From: Astropecten irregularis
Lineage: Eukaryota > Echinodermata > Asteroidea > Paxillosida > Astropectinidae
NCBI GenBank assembly: GCA_963971285.1
Contig: OZ020248.1
Span: 22,465,873 to 22,529,872, forward strand
DNA: 64,000 nucleotides
Direction: 5' to 3'
Below, piece after piece: positions 1-14,200 of the stretch. Numbering within the stretch: position 1 is the first letter of the stretch; each line of letters begins with the position of its first letter. The notes beneath the pieces are model-generated. The model had not been told where the DNA came from, ran no database searches, and saw nothing but the letters and a program-made list of their open reading frames with translations. The position numbers and the translations under genes were made by a program.

Positions 1-223
1 TGTTGGCCCTGTAATAACTTGTTGGCCAGGTTTCATTGTACCTGCCAGGGTATTCATAAAGAATTAGCACGCAGGCCATAGCCAACACTGAGATGAAGAT
101 CCCTTATGACAATACTGCACGAGCAAGGGAACAAACCACAATGATACGTCAACCCTCCGTAAAGTTTACGAAATTTCGATCAAGAAAACACTGTTTATAA
201 AAATCCTTTGGCATTGACAATTA

Positions 224-553
224 ATAGTTTGGTAGCACACCAAAAACGTAAATCTTCACAGATTTACCAAAGTATAAAGATGGTGATGGCACAAACATTC
301 TGTTAAAAAAAATGTCTGCCTGAAATGCTGTATTAGTGTACATAACAAATAAACCAAAGACCAAGAACAGTTTTGATCTCAGGGAGATAAAAACTCCTGT
401 GAATAGATTCAAAAATAAGTTTTTCAATGTTTTCTCAAAAAGTGGGCACCGTGTGGGACAGGAAATTTCACAGATGACTGTTACTGTATCTTCTTTGATA
501 TTTTTGCCCACGAATCTGCATTTCTTTAACAAAAAAGTATGAAATTACCTCTT
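224..553. mobile_element. TTAA-family MITE, diverged copy
   Basis: It aligns along its length with the family seen cleanly at 18204 and 30727, including internal blocks such as AAAAAGTGGGCACCGT and TTTTTGCCCA. The ends are degraded, indicating an old copy. Confidence 0.8.
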
Positions 554-919
554 AAGAACCTGCGATTGAATTATGTATGCATGTTACTGGACACGGCTAA
601 AAAACAGGCAAACTTTCACTATCAAGTAGGTGCTAATTGATTGTTATCTTGCCCTGAATATAATATACATTCTATTTCTAAATGCCTCCATGCTTTGACA
701 AAAAGCATATAGGCACAGGTGACATGGATACAGAAACTTGCTGCATTGTTATTGAACTAACTGCTCAACTTTCTGCTTTGCAAACTTGTAAACTGAAAGA
801 AGCTATATAACCATAAACAAACCACTTGAATGGACAAGTGCTGGGGATATGCAAATTTGGGTAAGAAACACACACAACTGCAAACCCTCTTGGGATTTTC
901 AACACCTGCTGTTTGAGTA

Positions 920-1314
920 AAGCCCTGTCCGCACTGGACTTTTTTTGGGCAAAGTAACCGAGACACTGGGTACTTTACCCATTTTAAGTCCAGTGCGGAC
1001 GTCTCAGGAAGTCAACCTCTCAGTTACTTTGCCCGAGCCGCGCGGGCATTTCTACCGGCCAACTTCTGCCCGGGTAGAATACCCGAGACACTTTACCCGA
1101 GACGAAAAGTCCAGTGCGGACAGTGCGAGTCGGGTAAACCATGGGTAAACACATGAGCCTAGTATTGTCGGCTCGGTAATTCCTCCGCGTGTGCACGGTT
1201 AAGTTACCCGAGTCAAAAGTCCAAGTGCGGACACCGGTTATATTTGCCCATTTTTCATTTACCCATCGGCTCGGTTAAATCCCCGGAAAAAGAAGTCCAG
1301 TGCGGACAGGGCTT
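920..1314. mobile_element. AAGCCCTGTCCGCACTGGAC MITE, copy 1
   Basis: It has TIRs AAGCCCTGTCCGCACTGGAC and their complement, about 395 bp apart. The 14-mer AGTCCAGTGCGGAC recurs several times in both orientations, so the element is an array of short inverted words. Confidence 0.9.
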
Positions 1315-1423
1315 AAGGGATGGATAAGTGCACAAGAATCAAACATATTTGTGCATGTACTTGTATAAAAAAGCAAAACAGACCAGAAAATAAGGACACA
1401 GTAAAATAGACAACACAGACCAG

Positions 1424-1663
1424 GGGCCAATTTCATAAAACTGTTAAGCACAAAAATTTGCTTAGCACAAAAATGTGTCGCTCAATAAAACAAACCACCA
1501 TTGAAAATTCCATTTGATATTTATGGTCAGCGAACAACAGCCAAAGAACAATCACAAGAGATACACAACACGTGGAAATTTGGTTGTTAACCCTGTTTTT
1601 ATTAAGACAGAAATGTCATGCTTAGCGAATTTTTTGTGCTTAACAGTTTTATGAAATTGGCCC
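1424..1663. mobile_element. GGGGCCAATTTCAT MITE, full copy
   Basis: Its TIRs exceed 35 bp (beginning GGGGCCAATTTCATAAAACT). It is about 240 bp, bordered by CAG (1421) and CTG (1664). Confidence 0.92.
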
Positions 1664-1748
1664 CTGGAGTTGATTTCACACAAACTTTTTACGATCACAT
1701 GTAATCTTTGGTGATTTGTATTGACATCACACTCTGCATTCTTAGCAA

Positions 1749-2076
1749 TTAAAGGTAATTTCATACTTTGGTTATTGCCTAAAAAGAAATGCAGATTCAT
1801 GGGCAAAAATATCAAGAAAGATAAGTCATCTGTGAAATTTCCAGTCCCATACAGTGAAAAACGCTCAGAGGTATTTTCAAATCTATTCACATGAGTTTTG
1901 ATCTTCTTGAGATCAAAACTGCTATTTGGTTTTTGGTTTTATGCATGTGTACTCATCTGGATAAATGCGCCATTTCATACAGAACAATTTTAACAGTATG
2001 TTTCTACCATCACCATCTTTATACCCTGTAATTTATAGGTATATCTGGGGAGATTTCTGTTTTCTACCAAGGTACA
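1749..2076. mobile_element. TTAA-family MITE, inverted copy
   Basis: This is the reverse orientation of the family: it begins TTAAAGGTAATTTCATACTT and ends near ACCAAGGTAC. The right end is degraded. Confidence 0.8.
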
Positions 2077-2266
2077 ACATGTATTACATGTAAGATCGCT
2101 TCAGGATTGAAGACTAATGTTAGTGCTTTATGTAAATTATGTACAATCGGCTTCAAGTACAAAATGTGGGCATGCATCATTGCAAGAGTAGTGTGCACGA
2201 TTAGGCCTACATGTCTGTCTAGCAAGTCTTTTTGATAAGTTGAATGGAAACATAACCTTTTTGCAC

Positions 2267-2403
2267 AATAGCGTTCCGCACTAATGACGTCACACCACGC
2301 GCGACGCGCACACATGTTTCCACTCACCACACGTTTGCATGGCCACGTTGCAATGTTTGTCTGAGGTTCGGTGCTATTTTTAGCGCAAGTGCGCAGCGCT
2401 ATT
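2267..2403. mobile_element. CRE-bearing MITE (AATAGCGCTCCGCAC ends)
   Basis: The ends pair as AATAGCG and CGCTATT, with TTTTTAGCGCAAGTGCG near the right end. A perfect CRE TGACGTCA lies at 2285-2292. Confidence 0.85.
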
Positions 2404-2750
2404 GTATGCAAATTTGTGCAAATGAGGAAACTCTGCAAAAGTGAACATAGTCAACGTACTTAGCAGCATCGAGATGATAAGCCTTATATACAGTTCCTCA
2501 ATCAATTCAATATAACATGTATATTCAGTTTCATATTTAATGTTACATGTTGCAATTTGTACATGTACAGTACTTCAATGCTTGTATTTCCATGCTGGGT
2601 TACATTTCCTTGTTGATTCAATTTTTGTAAGCTAGCTAGTTTCAAAATAAACATCAGGAGATCACGAGTTTAAATATCAATACTTCAGTTTGTACAGCAG
2701 TGCTGTGTTTTAGTTTGTGAATAAACCAATAATAATAAAAGAATGAGCCA

Positions 2751-3053
2751 ATAGACCTTTCTTTTGCATCGTCACAGACCGAGTTTTTGCCAACCAGCAT
2801 GGCGGAAACTATGGCAAGCCAGGCATAAAAAATAACCACATATTTTACCTAATTTGCACGCAAAATTGCAGATATTGCTGAATGTAATGGAAACATCACA
2901 AGCGATGCTGATGTATGTATTTTGTACAGTTATGGAAAGTTTACAAAAATGTTGAAGTTGTTTACGCTGTCTGTGAAGAAGACGAAATGATTTGCAACAT
3001 TTGGCCGCCCATATCTTGCCAACCAGTGTTCATAAACAAAAGAAAGGTCTATA
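2751..3053. mobile_element. ATAGACCTTTCTTTTG MITE
   Basis: ATAGACCTTTCTTTTG at the left is mirrored by CAAAAGAAAGGTCTAT at the right, and TTGCCAACCAG recurs inside. Confidence 0.75.
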
Positions 3054-3383
3054 CACTTGGCACATAGCACATCCCAACAAAATAGGATAATGATATTATG
3101 TAAACTTGTGTACTGTACGGTGTGGTTTTTGAGGTATGACCTGGTCAGCTTCCTGGGGAAACAAGACAGGAAGTTTAATTTGTCAGATGGGCGATTGAAC
3201 ACCGGACTGAACAGTGACCACAGTGTCTGCACGGTCAGTAGCCTCTCTGGACGAGTACTGGACAGAGCCGATGGAAGGTCATTTACAAAGAAATTATAAT
3301 CTAATTATGTAATGTCCACTTCCCACTGGCCGTATCATTCCATAACTCAAACCAGCCGGATCTACCAAATCCTGTTCCTAGTA

Positions 3384-3769
3384 AAGCCCTGTCCGCACTG
3401 GACTTTTTCGGGGATTTAACCGAGCCGATGGGTAAATGAAAAATGGGCAAATGTTACCGGTGTCCGCACTTGGAATTTTGACTCGGGTAACTTAACCGTG
3501 CACGCACGGAATATGCGGAAGAATTACCGAGCTGACAATACTCGGCTTATGCAGGTAACCACAGCACTGTCCGCACTGGACTTTTCGTCTCGGGTAAAGT
3601 GTCTCAGGCATTCTACTCAACAGAAGTTGGCCGGTAGAAATACCCGCGCGGCTCAGGCAAAGTAACTGAGAGGAAGACTTCCTGAGATGTCCGCACTGGA
3701 CTTAAAATGGGTAAAGTACCCAGCGTCTCGGTTACTTTGCCCAAAAAAAGTCCAGTGCGGACAGGGCTT
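3384..3769. mobile_element. AAGCCCTGTCCGCACTGGAC MITE, copy 2 (inverted)
   Basis: This is the reverse orientation of the 920 copy, with intact TIRs and TA on both sides (3382-3383, 3770-3771), suggesting a TA target duplication. Confidence 0.9.
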
Positions 3770-4049
3770 TAGATACAGAATAAAAGACTGATTGTGGATT
3801 GTAGGGGTCCAGTAGACAGTGGGAAGTAGACACTTCATACAGAAATTGAACACATTTCACATTTTGTGCGAATGGTTTACTGCATAAATATCTAAGACAT
3901 TTGCATTGCTTTGCTTTGCTTTGAAATTCATGTGATGTGTGAACCAGGCTTTTGTTTAGTCTACTTATACTTTTATCATAAAAATGTAGGTCTGGGCCTA
4001 TTTATTAAATATTGTTAATAATCATTTTTAATTTTTTTCTTCAATACAA

Positions 4050-4346
4050 GCAATTAACTGCTTCAAACTGCTCATCAGCCAAAATGATGACCTGAAACTT
4101 ATACAATGCTTGGAGTTAGGAATAGCAGGGCCTGACACGTTTCGATCCCTAGCTCTAGCACTGCTAGGATCAAAACGCATCAGGCCCTCCAACTCCAAGT
4201 TGCGATTATCGTTACCCTTGGGGGTTGTCTGACATGGGGACAGGGACCTTAGGTCGTATCCCTTGGACTTGGTCTGACATTATGTCCCAGTCCCCATGTC
4301 AGACCAAGTCTAAGCGTTACGATCATCGCAACTATCCAACTCCAAG
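4050..4346. mobile_element. Penelope-like foldback with nested insertion
   Basis: AACTGCTCATCAGCC, then CTTGGAGTT and GATCCTAGC-type motifs are arranged as in the 54818 copy. A separate foldback (4198-4331) interrupts its right arm. Confidence 0.75.
4198..4331. mobile_element. TTGCGATTATCGTTAC foldback nested in 4050
   Basis: The left TTGCGATTATCGTTAC mirrors the right GTTACGATCATCGCAA; GTCTGACATGGGGAC and its complement extend the arms. CAACTCCAAG is partly repeated on either side. Confidence 0.8.
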
Positions 4347-4479
4347 CATTTTTTTTCTTCCTAAGATTTCTGGACAGCACAGACCAACTCATTTCTATTT
4401 TGCAATCATTAAAACACACATGCAATGATTATTTACTTAGGGCCTATTACAATTCAGCGCTCAGTCTCATACTGTTTAT

Positions 4480-5216
<737 letters not shown>

Positions 5217-5289
5217 ATGGAGGAGCAGGATACCGGATCGGTGGACATGACTATCTCCTGCATGGAGTCGGACCAACAGCTTTATCCCG
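5217..5289 (+). CDS. CYTH1: Cytohesin coding exon 1 (start codon)
   Basis: It encodes an acidic 24-residue N-terminus beginning [10 protein letters not shown] and ends one base into codon 25 at a G|GTAAGC donor. The ATG context is gcgaaATGG. An in-frame TAG lies at 5148-5150 with no ATG between, so this is the first usable start of this transcript. The N-terminus is not conserved enough to identify alone; it is tied to the gene by phase with exon 2. Confidence 0.85.
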
Positions 5290-8200
5290 GTAAGCTTTTT
5301 TCACGTCTAACGAATGTGATTTAAATTTTTCGTTTCCTCAATGGCAATGCGTTTGTCTATGGTGTTTGGTCATTGCATGCATGCAAGGGCGCCCCGTACG
5401 TACCGTCGGTATTTGACTCATAACATAACTGGCCTTATCGTTGTCATGATAAACGAACGATTACACTATCACTTAAAAGTAGGGGTTTGAAATGTCCATG
5501 CTTTTAAATCATAATCTTTGATTAGGCCTATCACATTGTTATCCTTGAGTTGACAAATTCTTGGTGAAAAAAATGGCACAAATTTAAGCATGAATTAAGT
5601 GCCATACTCAATGAAATAACTATACCAAGCTAGAATGCTAAATTGCTATCCCCAAAGACTAACATCAGGCTACCTGCTGCTACTGTACTAGCACATTAAC
5701 TGTATGTACGTAGTAACTAACACTGCATGGTAGAATGTCTACCTCCATGGTAACTGTGCAACGGGCTTAAGATACAGTTTCACTGTATCATTCACAGACT
5801 CATTTCTCAAATGATGTACAGCGTTCTGTGTAGGCCTATTGGCATTGTATATAAGGAAGTGTATATTTTGCCGGCACCGTCAAGCATTCTTCTCGTTGGC
5901 CATGCTGGCCTTCTTTCTCTAAAAGGTTATTTTCCCGGAGTAGTACTGCAATTTAGCCAAATGGGAATGGCAAAATAGCGTTTGTAGGAAGATTGCCGGC
6001 GCTGGCAAAATATACACTGCCTTACAATAATCACCCTGTTCCTGTAAGAGTAGAGACTTTTCCATATTATATTGTGTTGTTATTCTGTGATTAGACTAAA
6101 CTACTCCTAATGTTGACATTTTTTGTGTGATACTGCACAGTGTAGTTTAGGCCACCTATTGTAGTTTTGCAAATCTGTTCATAATTAAATAAGGAAATAG
6201 AAACCACTTTTGTCAAGTAAAGCACTGTCCGCACTGGACTTTTTTGGGGCAAAGTAACTGAGATGCTGCGAGACAGTGCGAGTCGGGTACCCGCATGAGC
6301 CTAGTACATGTTGTCAGCTCAGTAATTCTTCCCCACGTGCACGGTTAAGTTACCCGAGTCAAAAGTACAAGTGCGGACACCGGTAATGTTTGCCCATTTT
6401 TCATTTACCCATTGGCTCGTTTAAATCCCCATGGAAAAAAGTCTAGTGCGGACAGGGCTTAATTCGCCTATTAAAAATTAATACGTTGGTGATGGACTGG
6501 TGGTGTCCTCTTGAATATTAGCGAGTCTAAATTTTTGGGAAAAATGGCAGGGCTTTAAAGTTGTGTAAAATAGTAACGAAGATGCGACATTAACTGCTTA
6601 GGTGACCTAAACTCCTCTATCATCAATTTTTTAAAACTAATTGAGACCATCAGACAGCAAGAAAAAGATACCCAATACAACAGTGGCATCAATTGAATTA
6701 CTTGTTATTGTAAGCATTTGGATAATGTGTGGGCTAATTTTTTTTAAATCATGCCATTTTACTTTGGTACATGTTCAGTAGAACTTTCAGTACATGGTTA
6801 ATTTTAAATTTCAGCCGGAATGAATGAGGAAGAACGACATAAAAACCAGGGTTTGGTTAAGTGACAGAAACAGGTCATTGGTCCCCTGACAATTTGGCAT
6901 GACTGGTCATCCTGCCATATACTGTACAAGGGGAACCTGTAGTCTGGTTCATTTCATCTCGAATGATCTCTCTCAATTAAAGTGGATGTGATGTGCCGTC
7001 ACCAATCCAAATATAGGCCATGTGCAAAACTCTGATTCAGGTTCTCCGTTACAATTCTTACATGTTCATGTAGGCTTTTCGTTGAAGTTAGAGCTCCATT
7101 TCTTTTTCAGACTAGAATGTGTCTAGATTTAAGGGGAAAAGGTGATCAAAGTCACTCGATGTCGTTTTGCTGGTAGCGACATTTCAGCTGCTGGTACTGC
7201 TAGCCTTCATCAGGCAACTAGAATGTGTCTACTTCGAAAACCATGTAGTTCTTATGATATCATAATAGATGCACATGAGATGTGGAGCCATAGCCGGACC
7301 AAAAGCCAAAGCTGGAGCCAGAGCCTAAGCCCGAATTTTATAAAAGGCCTTCTGGGACTGTTTGATTTGTACAGTGCAAAGTCTTTTGCTAATTCGGAAG
7401 CATTTTTTGAAGCAATTTGGAATGATTTCTTTTCGCCTTTAATTTACAATAACTCTCTGCGTGTTTATGCACTTGTACACTGCACAATATGTATGTACCA
7501 CACAAGACAAGAGTTGCTTAATAAACCCCCTGGGGGCGTTTTACTGTGTACCATCCTGAATCCTCCACAATCCTCCAATGGTCACTCTTTAAAAACTGCG
7601 TTCATCCTGAATCCTCCACAGTCCTCCAGTGATCTCACTTATGCTGAGAGGTACACTGAACAGGGTTCTAGCCAGACCAATTTTAGTGGTGGGCTCTAGA
7701 AATGAAGTTGAGCCCTAGTCCGCTACATGTACAGATATACTGTAGGCCTACGCTAAAAATTGGAAATTATATCGTCTTGTAAACATTGAGAATCAGTGCT
7801 TCACATTTCAAAACACAGAAAAGAGTGAACTTTATTCAGGAATGTGATCAAAATTCAGGATATTGGCAATACTTTTATTCACTCTGCGGAAATTCGTGCT
7901 GGGCGGCAGAGTTTATTTCAGACCTACGTTCCGGGTGCAAATTTCCAGTGCCGGGCTGGCCCGCCCAGCGCCGCCCACCGTGGCTAGAACCCTGACACTG
8001 AATCCTGAATCCTTCAGAATCCTTCAGTGGCCCTACCTCAAAAAATGCGTTTATCCTGAATCCTTGCCACTCCTCAAGTGGTCATCACTTGAAAATGACA
8101 TTATATCCTGAATCCTCCGAAATCCTCCAAAACTACCAGAAGGATTTTGGAAGATTGAGGTGGGTTAGGGTTTGCTTACCACACATTACCACAGTCTCAA

Positions 8201-11200
8201 CACATAAACTGTATCATAAACCATGCATTATAACAAAAATAAAAAAAGTTGTGATGTGTTGTGGTATTCAGGATACTAGACCACTTAGGCCTACCACAGG
8301 AAAAATTAAAACATATATGTGGTATATTGTGGTATCATGCAGGTGGGTTAGGGTTAAGGTTTCATTAATTTAATAATGTGATGCTCTTTGATCTAGTAGC
8401 AGTTTTACTAATTTATATGTTACACATTGTAACATTCTTGGAATTCGGCCTGAGAGGCACCATAACACTTAACATTGCAATAAACCAACTAACCAATACC
8501 AATGTTTGTGTTCTTTTCTGAGAAGTAGAGCAATCTTTTCAAAGCTAGAATTTATCACAGGTTAGTTACAGTCACTGGTTATGTAGGGTTTATGGTATAC
8601 AGTCTAATCCTTGTTAATCTTGTAGTACCCTATTTCAGTGGAAAAACCAGTCATTTTAATCCCCCTTAGAAAAACAACACCTAATAAAGCACCAAAGAAC
8701 CCTAGGTGCACGTTGGTGAATGCTTACCTTGAACTTTTATTGGGATAGCTCAGGCTGCCAGGTATACATGTGTTAATGTGACTGGTATTTAAATTGATGA
8801 ACCGAAAAACATTTTGTGGTGGAAGAAATCAAATGCATTTGAAACAGCAATGTGGTGCGTACATTTTTTAGACATTTCCTGGAACTTGATGCCCTAAAAG
8901 ACTTATAAATAAAAAATTTGGTGTTTAAAAGCAAACCAATTATTTACAATGTTTGGCAAAAGAGGTAATCAGAGTTTTATTGTGGAATAATGAAGAAGTC
9001 TAACAACTGAATGCGCCAACAAATTGTGTACACACCCATGTGGATTATTACTGGTTGTGATATGACTAATGGAAAACCACTAGTAAGTACACATTGTAAA
9101 ATATTATACTGTACTGTATACACACCAAGTACAAGTGTTTTCTGGTTCAATAGAAACTGGTTGTTTTCGGGTAGTTCAAAACGAGTACTGTACGTCAACG
9201 AGATTTGTTCGTAGCTTGTGCGTTGCACCGTTGTGTACATCATGTCGGTTGTCAAGTTCATGAGAATGAAAGTTCCAGGGACCAATTTCACTAACGCTCT
9301 GCGTGCGATCATCGCTAAAGCCCAAATTCATCGCTAAACGGAAAATCGATCGCTACTTTGTGTAGCAATTTTCCGTGTAGCGATTGATTTGGGCTTTAGC
9401 GATGATCACAAAGCGTTAGCGTAATCTACCCTGGGCAGTGTTTCTGTTGTTGTCTTTTTTTCATTAAAACAAATGCCAACGTGTACAGCAACAGACACAT
9501 TGTTTTCGTATGGATAGTTGCTTAAAATTACCAATCATCTGAAAAGTTGTTTTCACCATATTTCAAATTTTCGTTTTATATGGTATTACACGTATCCCTG
9601 TGCTTTCTTTTTCAAATGCTCATGGATGAAAATCTACATGTAGGTCTACTTCAAATGCCACAATACTGTATTGTACTTTTGTGCACTTAGTGTTTTTAAG
9701 TTGTACGTGTATTAAATGTGTATAAACCGCAAAATCTTTTGAATAGGTTTGTACATACTTGTGCAGTCATCCAACAATTTATTTCTATTAAAATCTACGT
9801 CAAGGACTAATGATTTTTCTTTTTTATAAAATTCCTGTCTCTTCAACAATACTCTGTTTGTCTGTTAATATCCTGAATTTGTTGCTATTATTTTGACCAG
9901 TATTGAAAAAATGTGTCTCCACAATTTGAATGCCACCACATTGATGAAACAATTTATAACTATTGAAATTTATAAAATGAACTAAACAAAAAAATTTAAT
10001 TCAAACAATTATGTGGATATTTGGCCACATATTCAAAACATGAAACCGCAATTGAAATCAATTTTTAATTGTGAGTGATTTTATTGTTATTACTGATGTC
10101 AGATTTTTTTTCGGCACAAAAGAGTTGTAGGATTTCCTTGCAAAACATTCAAAACTTTCAAAGTACGATTGCTTACAGCATTTGAAAAGGTCCAGACCTT
10201 TAATTAAGGTACTATCATACTTTGGTAGCATACCCAAACCTATAACTTACATGTACAGGGTATAAAGATGGTGATGGTAGAAACATACTGTTAAAATGTT
10301 TCTGCCTGAAATGCTGTTTTTATCCAGAAAAGAGTATTGACCAAAAACAATTTTGATCTTCAGAATATAAAAATAACGGTGAAAGGATTAAAAAAAACAC
10401 CTTACAATGGGCGTTTTTCACTGTTTTCTCAAAAAGTGGGCACCGTATGGGACTGGGAATTTCACAGATGACTGTTAATACTGTATCTTTTTACATGTAC
10501 TTTGTTTTTTGCCCATGAATCTACATTTCTTTGACAAAAACCAAAGTATGAAATTACCTTTAAAATTCTTTCCTTTTTTTCATGGAAAATCATAGGCCCT
10601 ACATACATTGTAGCTTGAAACTGCTGAATGAAGTCTACCACAATTTAGAATACAATCCTTGTGTTGATGTCTCTATTACCCTAAATTGTATGTTATGGTA
10701 TGCAATTACCAGGCTGTTTCAGACAGGAGTACCCGGTACTCTAACTTGGAAACAGTAAATGAAACATCCTCAGAATAAGGAAATTGAAAAGTGCCAGCTG
10801 TACTTTTTCCTGGAGAAGAGAAGAGGAGAGGAAAAATAACCTTAGGAGTAAAAGCTGCCCACAGCGTTGTTCTTGGCAGCACCCCATGAGCTCTTGGCAC
10901 GCCTCCAACAAAACACTAGCAGTTTTTGTTCCCCCGCAAAGTCACAGCGCCGCGGTTCACCTTTGTCACGGTGGCATGCAGGCTGGCTGGCCTAGCCTAT
11001 CCCCTCCACCACTCAGCCGACAGAATGCCACCCAGCAACCAGGAAGCTGGTATTACAACAACACTAAACTGAAGTCGGATGGCTTTCTCAAAATGTTGAA
11101 CTTGTGAAAGTGAAATACACACATTCACTGTTATTATTATTAGGCCGAGCTTCCTTTTATTGACTTGACGAGGCGTTACTTAGCAACTTTTTGTTTTCTT

Positions 11201-14200
11201 TCTGTTTTTTTTTTTTTAGAGGCATGTACTGTAATTTTCTTCAAGTGAAGAAATGCAGCGATGTACACGACCATGCTGAATCATTGGGATTGTTATTTAT
11301 TAGGGGGATGTTTGAATGTTATGCAAACAAAATCAAACTGTGCTGAATAAAAAGATCTTTCTTCCTAGAGTTTCTTCTTTAAACACGTTTATGAACTCCT
11401 TCACTCAGTAGTGGGAAACTAAATTTGAATAATTGGTCATTCGTGCATTCATACTGCTCTTTGTGGTGCTACACATGTTTGAGTAAAAAAACATGAACAT
11501 TCAGTGTGTACAAATGGTTTATGTTCATGTAAAATGCATTGCCATTGTAAACATGAACATGCAGTGTACATACTGTTGTGTTAAAATCTTCATGTGTACA
11601 CGATATGTACATGTATGTAGCTCACAAATTTGTACATGATGTGATGTACATTGTACAATATAATTGAAACTTCTACATGTACATTGCTCCTCCATACTTT
11701 GTGGTTCTTATAAAGTTCTGTATTATATGCACTAAACATTAGGCCTATACGTGTACATGTACTGTACATCAGTACAGTACATCTTTATGTACAATAGTTT
11801 CTCGGAAGATTAATGAGTAATACATGTACGTTTACTTTCTGCTGTGAACAACTACAATGATGACTTGTGGTTTCAGATACATGCTTTTAGGGCCTAATGT
11901 ACCTGCTGTGTTTCACTTGTGGCCAAATGTAAAATTTTTAAGCATCGCGCATCGGAAGTACATGTAAAAACTGCTGTAAACTGCTCATCAACCAAAATAT
12001 TGACCTGAAATTATATATAAAATGCCTGGAATTAAGAGGGCCTGACGTTTCAATCCTAGCACTAGTAGCAGGATCTTTCTATTTTTATAGCCTTTGAGGA
12101 AGATCCTGCTAGGATGGAAACGTCTGGCCTTGGTAACCCCAAGCATTTTTAAGCAATATTAGAAATACATGTACATGTAATACATGTAGGCCTACATGTA
12201 CATGTATGATGCATGTCTCCCCATTTACCCATTGTAATAATCAGATGAACCTGAAATGTACAGTTGCTATTTCTGCCATTGTATTGAAAAAGTAACCACA
12301 ACCCAAGACATGACTATGCCCCGAGAAACAAGAGGGGCTGTATTCTAATATGACCTTGGGCATGATGCGTGAATTTATTTGCATGAGTCATAAATGAATG
12401 GAAACTTGTCTGTTTGTATTGTACGTCCATAGCTTGTAATTTCAAATGAAATTGAAGCCTATACCCCAAGCGCTGTATCACAGAGCAGCCTATGGCCCAG
12501 GGCTGTCGGGGGACAGTGTGAGGTTCACTGGTCCCCTGCTGGTCTCAGGAAGATGCATTTCAATTTCCTAGATATTATTGGAAGGAATTATTGGCACAAC
12601 AGGGCAGTTTGAGCAAAGTGCAGTTACATGTACTGGTACCAAACATACGGGTACTGTACAGGAGCCAATTTCATGGAGCTGTTAAGCATAACAAAATTGC
12701 TTAGCACAAAATGTCTCGCTCAATTACCACCATTAACACTTCCATTTGATATTCATGATGGTCAGCGAACAACAGCCAAAGAAAAATCACAAGCGATACT
12801 CAACACATATGTGGACATTTGGTTGTCAATCCTGTTTTTATCAAGACAACAATTTCATGGTTACCAAATGTTTGTGCTAAGCAGGGTTGTGAAATTGCAA
12901 TTTGCATGGCCATACATGTACATGTAGGTTGCAATTGCTGTGCAACACTTAGGAGGATTCTGCTTGCAACTGATTGTATTGTAAAATCTTGGTATTAAGG
13001 ACCACTTGTCAAAGAAAGTTGAACTAACTAACAGTCTTTTGAAGTGACTTGCATACTGTACGTATCATGTTGTTGTTGTACATGTACATAGGCCTAGCCC
13101 TATGCAAAAATCCTTGCATCCTGTGGTCGACTGATCGATTTCACAAAGATTTGCGATTCATCTTTTAAAAGATGAGTTGTTCATGTTTCCATAGCAGCTA
13201 GTATTGTGACATCACAATTTGCTTAGCAATTAAGATTGATATACGCATGTTGCGATCTGTCTAAGCCTTTTATGAAATTGTGCCCTGACCTTGTTGCCCC
13301 TTCAAATGTTCACATTTTGCTTTTCCTTTGTACATGTAAGTTCTCCTCAAAGTGAAATAATGGCCTTGCCCCTTCAAATCCCCAATCTGTCATGGACCAA
13401 ACTCATACTCAGGGCCTGTTCATTAATCACCATGTTCTTAAAAACCTGTAACAGTTTCCGGTCTTGAATATTAGGCCTACATGTATTTGCATGCATATTT
13501 TACCAGTTTATCATCAATAAGGAAATAGGCCTACATGTACCTTATGAACGTTCCATGGACATAATTATACAATGTGTACACGCATAGATCTCTACATGTA
13601 CAAATACATGTAGGAGCCTGATGTACTTTGAAATAGATTAATGTCAGGAATATTTACATGTAGGTTTGTGTGAATTGGTAAAATGCACTTACTGTAATTT
13701 TGTATGCATGATCTAAAGTTAGGCTTAGATGTGTATCATGTATACATACGGTATTCATTGTAAATGCAGTACGGCTTCAGCCTGTCCTACTAACATACAT
13801 GCCCAGAGCGTGTCAGGCTGACTTGCAGTTCTGACTTGTTATTAAAGTGCCGTAAACGGCCAAACAGGCGCTCTGATTCACATTTCCTTTTCACAACTCA
13901 AATGTCAAGTGGAAATTTTTTTTTTTTTTTAATACAAGTTTTGGTCTTTAGGTAATTTTCACAGCCGCCGCAAAGCCCTCTCTCTATTATGGCACGAGTT
14001 TGATCTAAATTCCACAAGTTCCGGCCAGACACACCTCGAGGCTATCCCCTCACAAACCTAGCTGTGTTGTGGGGTAGGTACTGAGGGTGGGGAAACAGTC
14101 CCCAGCGTGTGCCTGCCAAGGCGTGGGGTCAGGCGGCTGATTAGTGGGGTCACACCCCTAGGGGCGGGAGGACTTGGGCAAAGTACACACTGGCTGATTG

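Larger units (their letters stand above)
1..4479. other. 5' flank, repeat-filled, no gene seen
   Basis: It holds at least seven separate MITE copies, listed individually. No coding ORF here has splice logic or a recognisable protein. Stretches 551-919, 2404-2749 and 3770-4049 show no identified feature. Confidence 0.7.

Noticed and set aside
7142-7699. 185-codon ORF, the longest in the window
   Set aside because: It runs through hexamer and AATCCTCC repeats, shows no domain, and has no plausible splice or start context.
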